Source of the DNA: Frankiales bacterium
GTDB taxonomy: Bacteria; Actinomycetota; Actinomycetes; Mycobacteriales; SCTD01
Reading direction: 5' to 3'
DNA length: 14,202 bases
NCBI GenBank assembly: GCA_025965735.1
Contig: JAOPWK010000182.1
Location: 1 to 14,202, forward strand
Shown here: positions 8,254-14,202 of the stretch, in pieces
How positions within the stretch are numbered: the stretch's first letter is position 1
How the letters are laid out: each line of letters starts with the position of its first letter
Translations under genes and position numbers: made by a program
The notes under the pieces: generated by a model
The model's database searches: none
What the model saw: the letters and a program-made list of their open reading frames with translations, nothing else
Told to the model about the DNA's origin: nothing

Positions 8254-9135
8254 ATGGACCAGTTCACCCCGCAGGACCCCAGCATCCCGTCCGGGCAGCC
8301 CGGCCCCGAGCAGCAGCCGCACCCGGGCCTGGTCTCCGAGCTGAGGACGCCCGCCGACCACGGCGAGACGTCGTACCGCGGCAGCGGCCGGCTGGAGGGC
8401 CGGCGGGCGCTCATCACCGGTGGCGACTCCGGCATCGGCCGGGCCGTCGCGCTGGCCTTCGCGCGTGAGGGCGCCGACGTCCTGATCGCCTACCTGCCCG
8501 AGGAGCAGTCGGACGCGGACGAGACGGCGCGCCTCGTGCAGGAGGCCGGCCGGCGGTGCGTCACCGTCCCCGGCAACATCACCGACGAGCAGCACTGCAC
8601 CGAGCTCGTACGGCGGGCGGTCGACGAGCTCGGGGGCCTCGACGTGCTGGTCAACAACGCGGCCTACCAGATGGTGCAGGACGGCATCGCCGACATCACC
8701 ACCGAGCAGTTCGACCGGGTGCTGAAGACCAACCTGTACGCCATGTTCTGGCTGTGCAAGGCCGCGATCCCGCACCTGCAGCCGGGCAGCAGCATCCTCA
8801 ACACCTCGTCGGTGCAGGCGTACCAGCCCTCACCGGGGCTGCTCGACTACGCGACCACCAAGGCCGGGATCGTGAACTTCACCAAGGCGCTCGCGCAGGA
8901 GCTGGCGCCCAAGGGGATCCGCGTGAACACCGTCGCGCCGGGGCCGATCTGGACGCCGCTCATCCCGGCCACGATGCCGGCGGACATGGTCGACGACTTC
9001 GGCAGCGAGACGCCGCTCGGGCGGGCCGGCCAGCCGGTCGAGGTGGCGGCGGCGTTCGTGTTCCTGGCCTCCGCGGAGTCGAGCTACATCACCGGCGAGC
9101 GCATCGGCGTGCACGGCGGGATGCCGCTGCCCTAG
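8254..9135 (+). CDS. SDR family oxidoreductase, YghA/YdaD general-stress type
   Basis: Classical short-chain dehydrogenase of 293 residues; substrate unknown, with aldehydes or ketones likely for this subgroup. The roughly 45-residue N-terminal extension rich in Pro and Gln, ending GETSYRGSGRLEGRRALITG, is a hallmark of the YghA/YdaD/YhxC subgroup. Motifs are TGGDSGIG (55-62, cofactor loop), NNAA (134-137), NTSSVQAY with catalytic S186, and LDYATTKAG with Y199 and K203. RVNTVAPGPIWTPL (223-236) follows. The ATG at 8254 matches the usual start of the subgroup. It follows the epimerase by 39 bp and its stop interlocks with that of DGC2 at CTAG 9132-9135. In Bacillus related proteins are induced by stress, which fits the trehalose setting, but that is inference. 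Confidence 0.92.
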   Translation: MDQFTPQDPSIPSGQPGPEQQPHPGLVSELRTPADHGETSYRGSGRLEGRRALITGGDSGIGRAVALAFAREGADVLIAYLPEEQSDADETARLVQEAGRRCVTVPGNITDEQHCTELVRRAVDELGGLDVLVNNAAYQMVQDGIADITTEQFDRVLKTNLYAMFWLCKAAIPHLQPGSSILNTSSVQAYQPSPGLLDYATTKAGIVNFTKALAQELAPKGIRVNTVAPGPIWTPLIPATMPADMVDDFGSETPLGRAGQPVEVAAAFVFLASAESSYITGERIGVHGGMPLP

Positions 9136-10385
9136 CGGACCTGGTCGCGCCCCCGCGCCTTGGCCTCGTACAGCAGGGTGTCGGCCAGCCGGTAGAGGCC
9201 GTCGTCGTCCATCTCACCGAGCAGCTCGGCGACGCCCGCGGACGCGGTCACCAGCCCGGCCGTCCGGAACGGCATCGAGCGCATCGCCTCCAGCGCGGTG
9301 GCGAGCAGCCGGTGCGCGGCGCCGGCGTCCAGCCCGGGCATGAGCAGCGCGAACTCCTCGCCGCCCACGCGAGCGAGGATGCCGGCGGGTGCGGTGGCGT
9401 GGCCCAGGCGTTGCGCCACCTCGCACAGCACCTCGTCGCCGACGGCGTGCCCGAACCGGTCGTTCACCGACTTGAAGTGGTCCACGTCCAGCAGGGCCAG
9501 GCTGAGGACCCCGCCGTCGTCCCTGGCCGCGCGCGCGGCCCGGCGCAGAGCGTCGCGGAACGCGCGGCTGTTGAGCAGGCCCGTCAGCGGGTCGGTCTCG
9601 GCGCGCGCCAGCAGCAGCCGCTCGTGCTCGCGCTCCTGCGTGGTGTCCCGCACCGTGACCATCCACAGCGCCGGCCCGTCGGTCGCCGGCAGCGGCGTGG
9701 CGGTGAGGCTGGCCGGGAAGCGCCGGCCGTCCTTGCGCTGCAGCTCCACACCGACCTTGCCGCCGCCCTCCTCGGCGAGGCGCTCGCGCAGGGCGTCGAA
9801 CTCGGCGAGCAGCGCCGGCGGCCAGAACGGGAAGGGCTGTCCGGCACCGACCAGCTCCTCCTCGGTGAAGCCGGTCAGCGCGCACAGCGCCGGGTTGACC
9901 TCCAGGACCACGTCGCGCGTCGTCAGCAGGAAGCCCTCCTGCAGGTTGGCGACGACGGCCCGGCTGCGGTCCCGCTCGCGCGCCAGCTGCTCCGCGGCCA
10001 GGCGGACGTCGGTGACGTCCTGCGTGATGCCGTACGCCAGCGGTCGCCCGTCGGCGCCGGTGCCCACGCAGGCGACCGCCCGCATGTGCTTCAGCCGTCC
10101 GTTCGGCAGCACGACCCGGTGGTCGAGGACGTACTCGCGGCCCTCGTCCACCAGGCCTCGCCAGGCCGTGCGCAGCAGCTCCTTGTCCTCCGGGTGCACG
10201 ACGTCGAACCAGTCCTGCAGGCTCGGCTCCGGGTCGTTCGGCGCGAGGTCGAGGTGGCTGCGGACCCGCGAGCTGCTCGTGACCGCTCCGGACTCCAGGT
10301 CGAGCGTCCACGTCGCAAAACCGGCCAGTTCCGAGGCGCGCAGCACCCAGGGCGCCACGACGGCGTCGGCGGGGTGGGAGAGCAC
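9132..10385 (-). CDS. Soluble PAS-PAS diguanylate cyclase (DGC2, GGEEF)
   Basis: Predicted cytoplasmic c-di-GMP synthase of 417 residues with no membrane segment. PAS domain 1 (about 18-125) contains DWFDVVHPEDKELL (58-71) and ends YGITQDVTDVR. PAS domain 2 (about 138-250) contains EVNPALCALTGFTEEEL (162-178) and ends VTVRDTTQERE. The GGDEF domain (about 263-417) opens DPLTGLLNSRAF and has RVGGEEFALL with GGEEF at 341-345, an active variant in the family. The four residues at the I-site position (332-335, APAG) are not RxxD, so product inhibition through that site is unlikely. I chose GTG at 10385-10383 because AAAGG lies seven bases upstream. An ATG seven codons earlier (10406-10404) has no ribosome site and falls in an inverted repeat. 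The gene diverges from the acyltransferase. Confidence 0.92.
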   Translation of the reverse strand: MLSHPADAVVAPWVLRASELAGFATWTLDLESGAVTSSSRVRSHLDLAPNDPEPSLQDWFDVVHPEDKELLRTAWRGLVDEGREYVLDHRVVLPNGRLKHMRAVACVGTGADGRPLAYGITQDVTDVRLAAEQLARERDRSRAVVANLQEGFLLTTRDVVLEVNPALCALTGFTEEELVGAGQPFPFWPPALLAEFDALRERLAEEGGGKVGVELQRKDGRRFPASLTATPLPATDGPALWMVTVRDTTQEREHERLLLARAETDPLTGLLNSRAFRDALRRAARAARDDGGVLSLALLDVDHFKSVNDRFGHAVGDEVLCEVAQRLGHATAPAGILARVGGEEFALLMPGLDAGAAHRLLATALEAMRSMPFRTAGLVTASAGVAELLGEMDDDGLYRLADTLLYEAKARGRDQVR

Positions 10386-10402
10386 GGTCCTGCCTTTCCG
10401 CT

Positions 10403-10434
10403 GCATCCTGCGTGCAGATGACGGTCCAGGATGC
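10403..10434. promoter_or_regulatory. Inverted repeat GCATCCTG-N16-CAGGATGC, possible operator
   Basis: Perfect 8-bp arms at 10403-10410 and 10427-10434 lie in the divergent region between DGC2 and the acyltransferase. The arms are 24 bp apart start to start. Each arm contains the ATG that would be the more upstream start of the gene it faces (10406 on minus, 10431 on plus), in the same context CAGGATGC. Binding by a regulator acting on both genes is inference only. A shorter ACGGTCC direct repeat flanks part of it (10384-10390 and 10421-10427). Confidence 0.4.
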
Positions 10435-10498
10435 CCGAGGTGCGGCAGCTTCGGGAGCGGTTGAGGCAACTTCTGGGGAGGCCGACGAGGCGGAGGAC

Positions 10499-10504
10499 TA
10501 GGTT
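10499..10504 (+). promoter_or_regulatory. TAGGTT -10 element, likely leaderless start of the acyltransferase
   Basis: TAGGTT fits the actinobacterial TANNNT -10 consensus. It ends exactly seven bases before the GTG at 10512, the spacing expected when transcription starts at the start codon itself. No recognisable -35 is present and no ribosome site is suitably spaced (GGAGG at 10492-10496 is 15 bases from the GTG). The same layout occurs at two further genes here. Confidence 0.5.
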
Positions 10505-10511
10505 CGGCGGC

Positions 10512-11237
10512 GTGAGGCTGCGCGTCCTGTCGACCCTGTTCTGGGCCTTCGTCGTCGCGAGCTCGCTGGTGCTGTTCCCCGGGGCCGTCCTGGTCTGGGC
10601 CCTCACCGCCCCGTTCGGGCGGCGGCGCGTGCTGCTGCACCTGTACACCTGCTTCTGGGCCTCGCTGTACACCTGGCTCAACCCGCTGTGGCCGGTGCAG
10701 GTGCGGGGCCGCGAGCACGTGCAGCGCGGCGCCACGTACGTCATGGTCGCCAACCACCTGTCGCTGCTCGACATCCTGGTGATGTTCCGGCTGTTCCGGC
10801 ACTTCACCTGGGTGAGCAAGGCGGAGAACTTCAAGGTCCCGCTGGTCGGCTGGAACATGCACCTGAACGCCTACATCCCGCTGCAGCGCGGCGATCGCGA
10901 GAGCGCGGCCACGATGCTCGCCACCGCCGAGGCCGACCTGCGGGACGGCATCTCGGTGATGATCTTCCCGGAGGGGACCCGCTCCCGCGACGGCAAGCTC
11001 AAGCCGTTCAAGTCCGGGGCGTTCGAGCTGGCGACCCGGACGGGCCTGCCGGTGCTGCCGATCGCCGTGGCGGGCACCGGTGACGCGCTGCCGGCGCGAG
11101 GCTTCGTCCTGCGTGGCCGCCACCCGATCACGCTGACGGTGCTGCCGCCGATCCCGGCGGAGGGCCGTGACGCCGACGAGCTGCGCGACCTGGCCCGCGC
11201 GGCGATCGAGGCGCAGCAGGCGGTCTCGTCCGTCTGA
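10512..11237 (+). CDS. 1-acyl-sn-glycerol-3-phosphate acyltransferase (PlsC family)
   Basis: Membrane-associated acyltransferase expected to acylate lysophosphatidic acid to phosphatidic acid in phospholipid synthesis. It has 241 residues from the GTG at 10512. A hydrophobic N-terminal anchor spans about 4-33. The catalytic NHxxxxD box is NHLSLLD (81-87, with H82 and D87), followed by FTWVSKAENFKVPLVGW (98-114), and IFPEGTRSRDG (151-161) is the phosphate-binding block. PFKSGAF and LPVLPIAVAG are also typical. An in-frame ATG at 10431 would add 27 Arg-rich residues, but it lacks a ribosome site and lies inside an inverted repeat. The TAGGTT box seven bases before the GTG favours the shorter form. 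Substrate could differ, because actinobacteria carry several PlsC paralogues. It ends six bases from the convergent zapE stop. Confidence 0.9.
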   Translation: MRLRVLSTLFWAFVVASSLVLFPGAVLVWALTAPFGRRRVLLHLYTCFWASLYTWLNPLWPVQVRGREHVQRGATYVMVANHLSLLDILVMFRLFRHFTWVSKAENFKVPLVGWNMHLNAYIPLQRGDRESAATMLATAEADLRDGISVMIFPEGTRSRDGKLKPFKSGAFELATRTGLPVLPIAVAGTGDALPARGFVLRGRHPITLTVLPPIPAEGRDADELRDLARAAIEAQQAVSSV

Positions 11238-11243
11238 GCCGCC

Positions 11244-12245
11244 TCAGCCGGCCTGCCGCGCCAGGGCCGTCAACCGGCTGACCGCGCGCAGGTACTTCTT
11301 GCGGTAGCCGCCCTCGAGCAGCTCGGTCGGGAACAGCTGGTCCAGCGGGACGCCGCTGGTCAGCACCGGGACGTCCCGGTCGTACAGCCGGTCCGCGAGC
11401 ACGACCAGCCGCAGTGCCGCCGCCTGGTCGTCCACCGGCCGCACCCCTGTCACGCCGACGAGCTCGACGTCCTCGACCAGTGCGCCGTAGCGCGAGGGGT
11501 GCAGGGACGACAGGTGCGCGAGCAGGTCCTCGAACCCGTCGCAGGTCGCCCCCTCAACGGCGGCCGCGCGCGACCGCACCTCCTCGTCGCTCACCGGCGC
11601 CGGGGCAGCCGGCTGGCCGCGGTGCCGGTAGTCCTCGCCCTCCACCCGCACCGGCTCGAAGTGGCCGGACAGGCCCTGGATCTCGCGCAGGAAGTCCTGC
11701 GCGGCGAAGCGCCCCTCGCCAAGCGCGCCGGGCAGCGTGTTGGAGGTCGCGGCGACCCGCACCCCCGCCTCGACCAGCTTCGACAGCAGCGTGGAGACCA
11801 GCACCGTGTCGCCTGGGTCGTCGAGCTCGAACTCGTCGACGGCCAGCAGCCGGTGACCGCTGAGCGCCTCGACGGCCTGCCCGAAGCCGAGCGCGCCGAC
11901 CAGGTGCGTCAGCTCCACGAAGGTCCCGTACGCCCGGGGCTCCGGGGCCTCGTGCCAGAGGGAGGCGAGAAGGTGCGTCTTGCCGACGCCGTAGCCGCCG
12001 TCGAGGTAGACGCCGGGGCGGCCGGGCGGCGGCTTGGGCTTGCCCAGCAGGCGCTTCTTCGGCGGGGCGAGGGTGCCGGCGAAGCCGCGCAGCACCATGA
12101 GGGCCCTGGCCTGCGAGGGGTGCTGCGGGTCGGGCCGGTAGGTGGCGAAGCGCGCATCGCCGAAGCGCGGCGGGGGGACCATGCCCTCGACGAGCGTCTC
12201 GGGAAGGACGACCGGGGAACGGTCGACCAGGCGCTGCGCAGGCAC
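11244..12245 (-). CDS. zapE: AFG1/ZapE-family P-loop ATPase
   Basis: AAA-type ATPase of the AFG1/ZapE family. In E. coli ZapE associates with FtsZ and the division ring under stress, and the eukaryotic relative AFG1 is mitochondrial; the actinobacterial role is less defined. It has 333 residues from GTG 12245. In that numbering LVEGMVPPPRF (18-28) and the family signature near FATYRPDP come first. GYGVGKTH (84-91) is Walker A, LLAVDEFEL (133-141) is Walker B, and VAATSNTLPGAL (about 164-175) is the sensor region. YRKKYLRAVSRL lies at the C-terminus. An upstream GTG at 12275 would give 343 residues and overlap the preceding small gene by 20 bp, without a proper ribosome site. I prefer 12245 because TAGCGT stands exactly seven bases before it. 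Start confidence is moderate; family is firm. Confidence 0.92.
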   Translation of the reverse strand: MPAQRLVDRSPVVLPETLVEGMVPPPRFGDARFATYRPDPQHPSQARALMVLRGFAGTLAPPKKRLLGKPKPPPGRPGVYLDGGYGVGKTHLLASLWHEAPEPRAYGTFVELTHLVGALGFGQAVEALSGHRLLAVDEFELDDPGDTVLVSTLLSKLVEAGVRVAATSNTLPGALGEGRFAAQDFLREIQGLSGHFEPVRVEGEDYRHRGQPAAPAPVSDEEVRSRAAAVEGATCDGFEDLLAHLSSLHPSRYGALVEDVELVGVTGVRPVDDQAAALRLVVLADRLYDRDVPVLTSGVPLDQLFPTELLEGGYRKKYLRAVSRLTALARQAG

Positions 12246-12252
12246 GACGGGA

Positions 12253-12258
12253 ACGCTA
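12253..12258 (-). promoter_or_regulatory. TAGCGT -10 element, likely leaderless start of zapE
   Basis: On the minus strand TAGCGT (TANNNT) is followed by seven bases and then the GTG at 12245. Its TAG is also the stop codon of the small upstream gene. This matches the layout before the acyltransferase and phosphotransferase genes and would let zapE be transcribed independently of the small gene. No -35 is recognisable. Confidence 0.42.
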
Positions 12259-12465
12259 TGCGCCTTCGACGTCACCCTCGGCCGACTGCCCCGCGTCCGC
12301 GTCGTCTGCCGCCGTGACCGACTCCGCCTCCTCGCCGCCGGTGCCGGACGGGGAGCCGTAGGTGCTGCCCGGGGCGTCGTCGCCCGGGGAGAACTGGTCA
12401 GCGGTCTTGCCGGTGGCGCTGAGGCCGGCTCCGGCGAGGTCAGGGTCGGGCTGCGAGTCGCTCAT
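12256..12465 (-). CDS. Small acidic hypothetical protein
   Basis: Unrecognised 69-residue protein, almost entirely small or acidic residues (Asp, Glu, Gly, Ser, Ala, Thr, Pro), with one Lys, no Arg and no hydrophobic segment. It is probably disordered and strongly acidic. The start ATG at 12465 has a good ribosome site on the minus strand (AGGGGAG, four bases upstream), which is the main support that it is real. It lies 54 bp from the divergent phosphotransferase gene and ends just before zapE. I do not assign a function. A spurious frame in GC-rich DNA is possible, but the ribosome site and tidy fit between neighbours favour a gene. Confidence 0.6.
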   Translation of the reverse strand: MSDSQPDPDLAGAGLSATGKTADQFSPGDDAPGSTYGSPSGTGGEEAESVTAADDADAGQSAEGDVEGA

Positions 12466-12506
12466 GCCGCTCCCCTACCCCTGAGGGGGCCCGCGTCACG
12501 CCGCTC

Positions 12507-12512
12507 TAGGGT
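12507..12512 (+). promoter_or_regulatory. TAGGGT -10 element, likely leaderless start of the phosphotransferase
   Basis: TAGGGT (TANNNT) is followed by exactly seven bases and then ATG at 12520. There is no Shine-Dalgarno sequence at usable spacing, so a transcript starting at the A of the ATG is the simplest reading. It supports ATG 12520 over the much longer open frame that reaches back to 12142 through the small gene and the zapE start. Confidence 0.52.
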
Positions 12513-12519
12513 TCGCCGC

Positions 12520-13569
12520 ATGACGACTCCGACCGCAGGCGCCGACCCCGCGGTCGTGGGGCCGTACCTCGCCACCGCCCTGGGCGACGACGGGTGGCGC
12601 GACTGCACCGCCACCCTCATCGCCGGCGGCAAGAGCAACCTGACCTTCCGCGTCGACGCGCCGCCCGGCTCGGTGATCCTGCGGCGCCCGCCGCTCGGGC
12701 ACGTCCTGCCCACGGCGCACGACATGGTGCGCGAGCACACCGTCATGTCGGCGCTCGGCGGCAGCGCGGTGCCCGTCCCGCAGATGCTGCACCTGTGCAC
12801 CGACCCCGAGGTGCTCGGGCAGCCGTTCTACGTGATGGAGCGGGTGGAGGGGCACGTCTGTCGCGAGGCGCTGCCGGCCGGGTACGCCGACCAGCCGGCG
12901 CAGCGGCGGGCGGTCGGCGAGGGACTGGTCTCCGTGCTGGCCGCGCTGCACGAGGTCGACCCGGGGGCCGTGGGGCTCGGCGAGTTCGGCCGACCGGAGG
13001 GCTACCTCGAGCGGCAGGTCCGTCGCTGGGTGAAGCAGTGGGACGCCACCCGCATCGAGGGGCACGACGCGCTGGACGCGCTGGCCGCCGACCTCGCCGC
13101 CCAGGTGCCAGCGACGCAGCGGCACACGGTGGTGCACGGCGACTACCGGCTGGACAACACGATGCTGCACCCGACCGAGCCGGGCCGCATCGCCGCGGTC
13201 CTGGACTGGGAGATGTCCACCCTGGGCGACCCGCTCGCCGACCTCGGCATCCTGCTCGGCTACTGGTCGCAGGCCGACGACGGCGGCGCCCGCACCGAGG
13301 CGACGGTGGTACCGGCGGCCACCGTGCTGCAGGGCTTCCCGACGCGTCAGGAGGTGGCGGAGCTGTACGCGCAGCGCACCGGCCTCGACCTCACGCCGCT
13401 GCCCTGGTACGCGGCGTTCGCCGCCTTCAAGCTGGCTGTGGTGTGCGCCGGCATCGTCGCCCGGGTGCGCGGCGGGGCGATGCTCGGCGAGGGCTTCGAC
13501 GGGATCGAGGAGCGCATCGGGCCACTGGTCGAGATCGGCCGCACGACGCTGGACGAGCGGACGGTCTGA
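12520..13569 (+). CDS. Phosphotransferase family protein (APH fold, ACAD10/11-N-like)
   Basis: Aminoglycoside-phosphotransferase-fold kinase of 349 residues, of the kind related to the N-terminal domain of ACAD10/ACAD11, which in other organisms acts with acyl-CoA dehydrogenases on hydroxy-acyl substrates. Motifs are LIAGGKSNLTFRV (33-45, nucleotide loop), VILRRPP (52-58, with the ATP-contacting Arg position), REHTVMSAL (71-79), FYVMERVEG (103-111, hinge), VVHGDYRLDN (204-213, catalytic D208 and N213) and VLDWEMSTLGDPLADLG (227-243, metal-binding D229). All catalytic residues are present, so it should be active. The true substrate cannot be told from sequence; drug resistance is unlikely given the DWEMSTLGDP signature. 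No acyl-CoA dehydrogenase gene is within the window. Confidence 0.92.
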   Translation: MTTPTAGADPAVVGPYLATALGDDGWRDCTATLIAGGKSNLTFRVDAPPGSVILRRPPLGHVLPTAHDMVREHTVMSALGGSAVPVPQMLHLCTDPEVLGQPFYVMERVEGHVCREALPAGYADQPAQRRAVGEGLVSVLAALHEVDPGAVGLGEFGRPEGYLERQVRRWVKQWDATRIEGHDALDALAADLAAQVPATQRHTVVHGDYRLDNTMLHPTEPGRIAAVLDWEMSTLGDPLADLGILLGYWSQADDGGARTEATVVPAATVLQGFPTRQEVAELYAQRTGLDLTPLPWYAAFAAFKLAVVCAGIVARVRGGAMLGEGFDGIEERIGPLVEIGRTTLDERTV

Positions 13570-13582
13570 CGCTCCCTCAGAC
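13564..13582 (+). terminator. Weak terminator-like hairpin after the phosphotransferase
   Basis: GTCTGA (13564-13569, including the stop codon) can pair with TCAGAC (13577-13582) around a seven-base loop. There is no T-run after it, so intrinsic termination would be inefficient. It lies just ahead of the iron box, where a boundary between units is expected. Confidence 0.25.
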
Positions 13583-13589
13583 GCGTGAC

Positions 13590-13608
13590 TAAGGTAAGGC
13601 TTACCTAA
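13590..13608 (+). promoter_or_regulatory. DtxR/IdeR-type iron box
   Basis: TAAGGTAAGGCTTACCTAA matches the 19-bp IdeR/DtxR consensus TTAGGTTAGGCTAACCTAA at 16 of 19 positions. It contains a perfect inverted repeat, AGGTAAG-G-CTTACCT (13592-13606). It ends 26 bases before the GTG of the lipoprotein gene, so a Fe(II)-loaded repressor bound here would probably cover the promoter and shut the gene off when iron is plentiful. The site is seen directly; the regulator identity is inferred from the consensus. Confidence 0.88.
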
Positions 13609-13634
13609 GTCATCTACCGAGGAGCTGTCCCGCT

Positions 13635-14202
13635 GTGCGCACCATCCCCAGCATCGTCGCCGTCACCGCTGCGGCGGCCCTGTCCCTGACCGCCTGCGGC
13701 ACGAGCAGCGGCAGCGACGTGGCCGCCCCGGCCGCGCCGTCGCCCAGCACCACCACGGCGGACGCCTACACCACCGTCTCCGACGTCTCCGCGCACGCCG
13801 CCGTCGGCAAGGACGTGGCGCGCATCCGCGTGCTGCTCAAGCCCGCCCACGACGGCGGCACCGTCGACTGGGCCGCAGTCGGCGCGCTGTTCGAGAAGGG
13901 CGGCGCGTCCACGAAGGGCGACGGCACGACCCGCACGCTGGCCGGGCTGTCCCCCGACAGCGCGGCCCTCCCGATGGTGGCCGCCGCCGTCGCCGGCGAG
14001 GGCGGCCGGTCCGACGCCGCCCGTGCCCAGCAGGTCGACAAGGGCATGATCGTCGTGCTCGCCGAGAAGGTCATCGGCGAGCTTGAGGCCGCAGCCGAGA
14101 AGGTGGCCGCCGGCAAGACCGCCGCCGCGGACGGGGCGCCGCACAACGTCGACGAGGCGTACGCCTTCTTCGTCGCCGAGGGTCACGGCCCGGCCGCGAC
14201 CG
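13635..14202 (+). CDS. Iron-regulated lipoprotein resembling the FEA1 family (3' end outside window)
   Basis: Only the first 189 residues are present. A signal peptide of about 20 residues ends in the lipobox LTAC (18-21), so Cys21 would be lipidated and the protein displayed outside the membrane. A Ser/Thr/Pro/Ala linker follows (22-45). The folded part has VDWAAVGALFEKGGAS (77-92), GDGTTRTLAGL (95-105), a helical block with VIGELEAAAE (146-155), and PHNVDEAYAFFVAEG (169-183). From memory these resemble FEA1/H43, low-iron-inducible periplasmic proteins of green algae with bacterial relatives; I could not run a comparison. The start is GTG 13635 with GAGGAG (13619-13624) ten bases upstream. 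The iron box directly upstream supports a role in iron acquisition. It is not an EfeO/imelysin protein as far as I can see. Lipoprotein status is firm; the family is moderate. Confidence 0.75.
   Translation, partial: MRTIPSIVAVTAAAALSLTACGTSSGSDVAAPAAPSPSTTTADAYTTVSDVSAHAAVGKDVARIRVLLKPAHDGGTVDWAAVGALFEKGGASTKGDGTTRTLAGLSPDSAALPMVAAAVAGEGGRSDAARAQQVDKGMIVVLAEKVIGELEAAAEKVAAGKTAAADGAPHNVDEAYAFFVAEGHGPAAT

Noticed and set aside
11234..11247. Bidirectional terminator CTGAG-CCGC-CTCAG between the acyltransferase and zapE
   Set aside because: The five-base-pair stem is made mostly by the two facing stop codons and has no T-run, so it is likely a by-product of the convergent TGA stops.
12520..13569. 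Aminoglycoside resistance gene
   Set aside because: The APH fold is present, but the DWEMSTLGDP signature and overall form match the ACAD10/11-like phosphotransferases, not resistance kinases.
1..14202. Mobile element, prophage, CRISPR or defence system
   Set aside because: No transposase, integrase, repeat array, nuclease or toxin-antitoxin pair was seen, and composition looks uniform across the window.

Overview
The window is very GC-rich and has long open frames on both strands, many GTG starts, and gene families typical of Actinomycetota: the maltooligosyl-trehalose pathway, an AFG1-type ATPase, an ACAD10/11-like phosphotransferase and a DtxR/IdeR-type iron box. I place it in a free-living actinomycete. 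A Geodermatophilaceae-like or related lineage is possible, but I cannot prove that from the sequence. No rRNA, tRNA, transposase, integrase or CRISPR array is visible. It reads as ordinary chromosome packed with genes, and no gene-free stretch exceeds about 140 bp.

Region 1 (1-7093) is a trehalose-from-glycogen locus. It holds the 3' part of a glycogen debranching enzyme (glgX/treX), then treY directly abutting it, and treZ further on. The debranching enzyme frees linear maltooligosaccharides, TreY isomerises their reducing end to a trehalosyl unit, and TreZ releases trehalose. The run is broken: a membrane-bound, dCache-like sensor diguanylate cyclase (DGC1) lies on the opposite strand between treY and treZ. 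It is tail-to-tail with treY (stop codons interlocked) and head-to-head with treZ (139-bp divergent region).

Region 2 (7135-9135) continues on the plus strand with an NAD-dependent epimerase/extended SDR and a classical SDR of the YghA/YdaD general-stress type. Region 3 (9132-10511) holds a second, soluble PAS-PAS-GGEEF cyclase (DGC2) on the minus strand, interlocked by its stop codon with the SDR. A 126-bp divergent region carries an 8-bp-arm inverted repeat.

Region 4 (10512-12465) has a PlsC-type 1-acylglycerol-3-phosphate acyltransferase facing a zapE/AFG1-family ATPase, with a short acidic hypothetical protein upstream of zapE. Region 5 (12520-14202) has an APH-fold phosphotransferase. 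It is followed by a near-consensus DtxR/IdeR operator and the start of a lipoprotein that resembles the FEA1 iron-assimilation family and runs off the window.

Three things stand out. Two c-di-GMP synthases of contrasting architecture sit within 6.7 kb beside trehalose and stress genes. A repeated TAGNNT-N7-start layout at three genes suggests leaderless transcription and decides their starts. The iron-box/FEA1-like lipoprotein unit is the most novel candidate.
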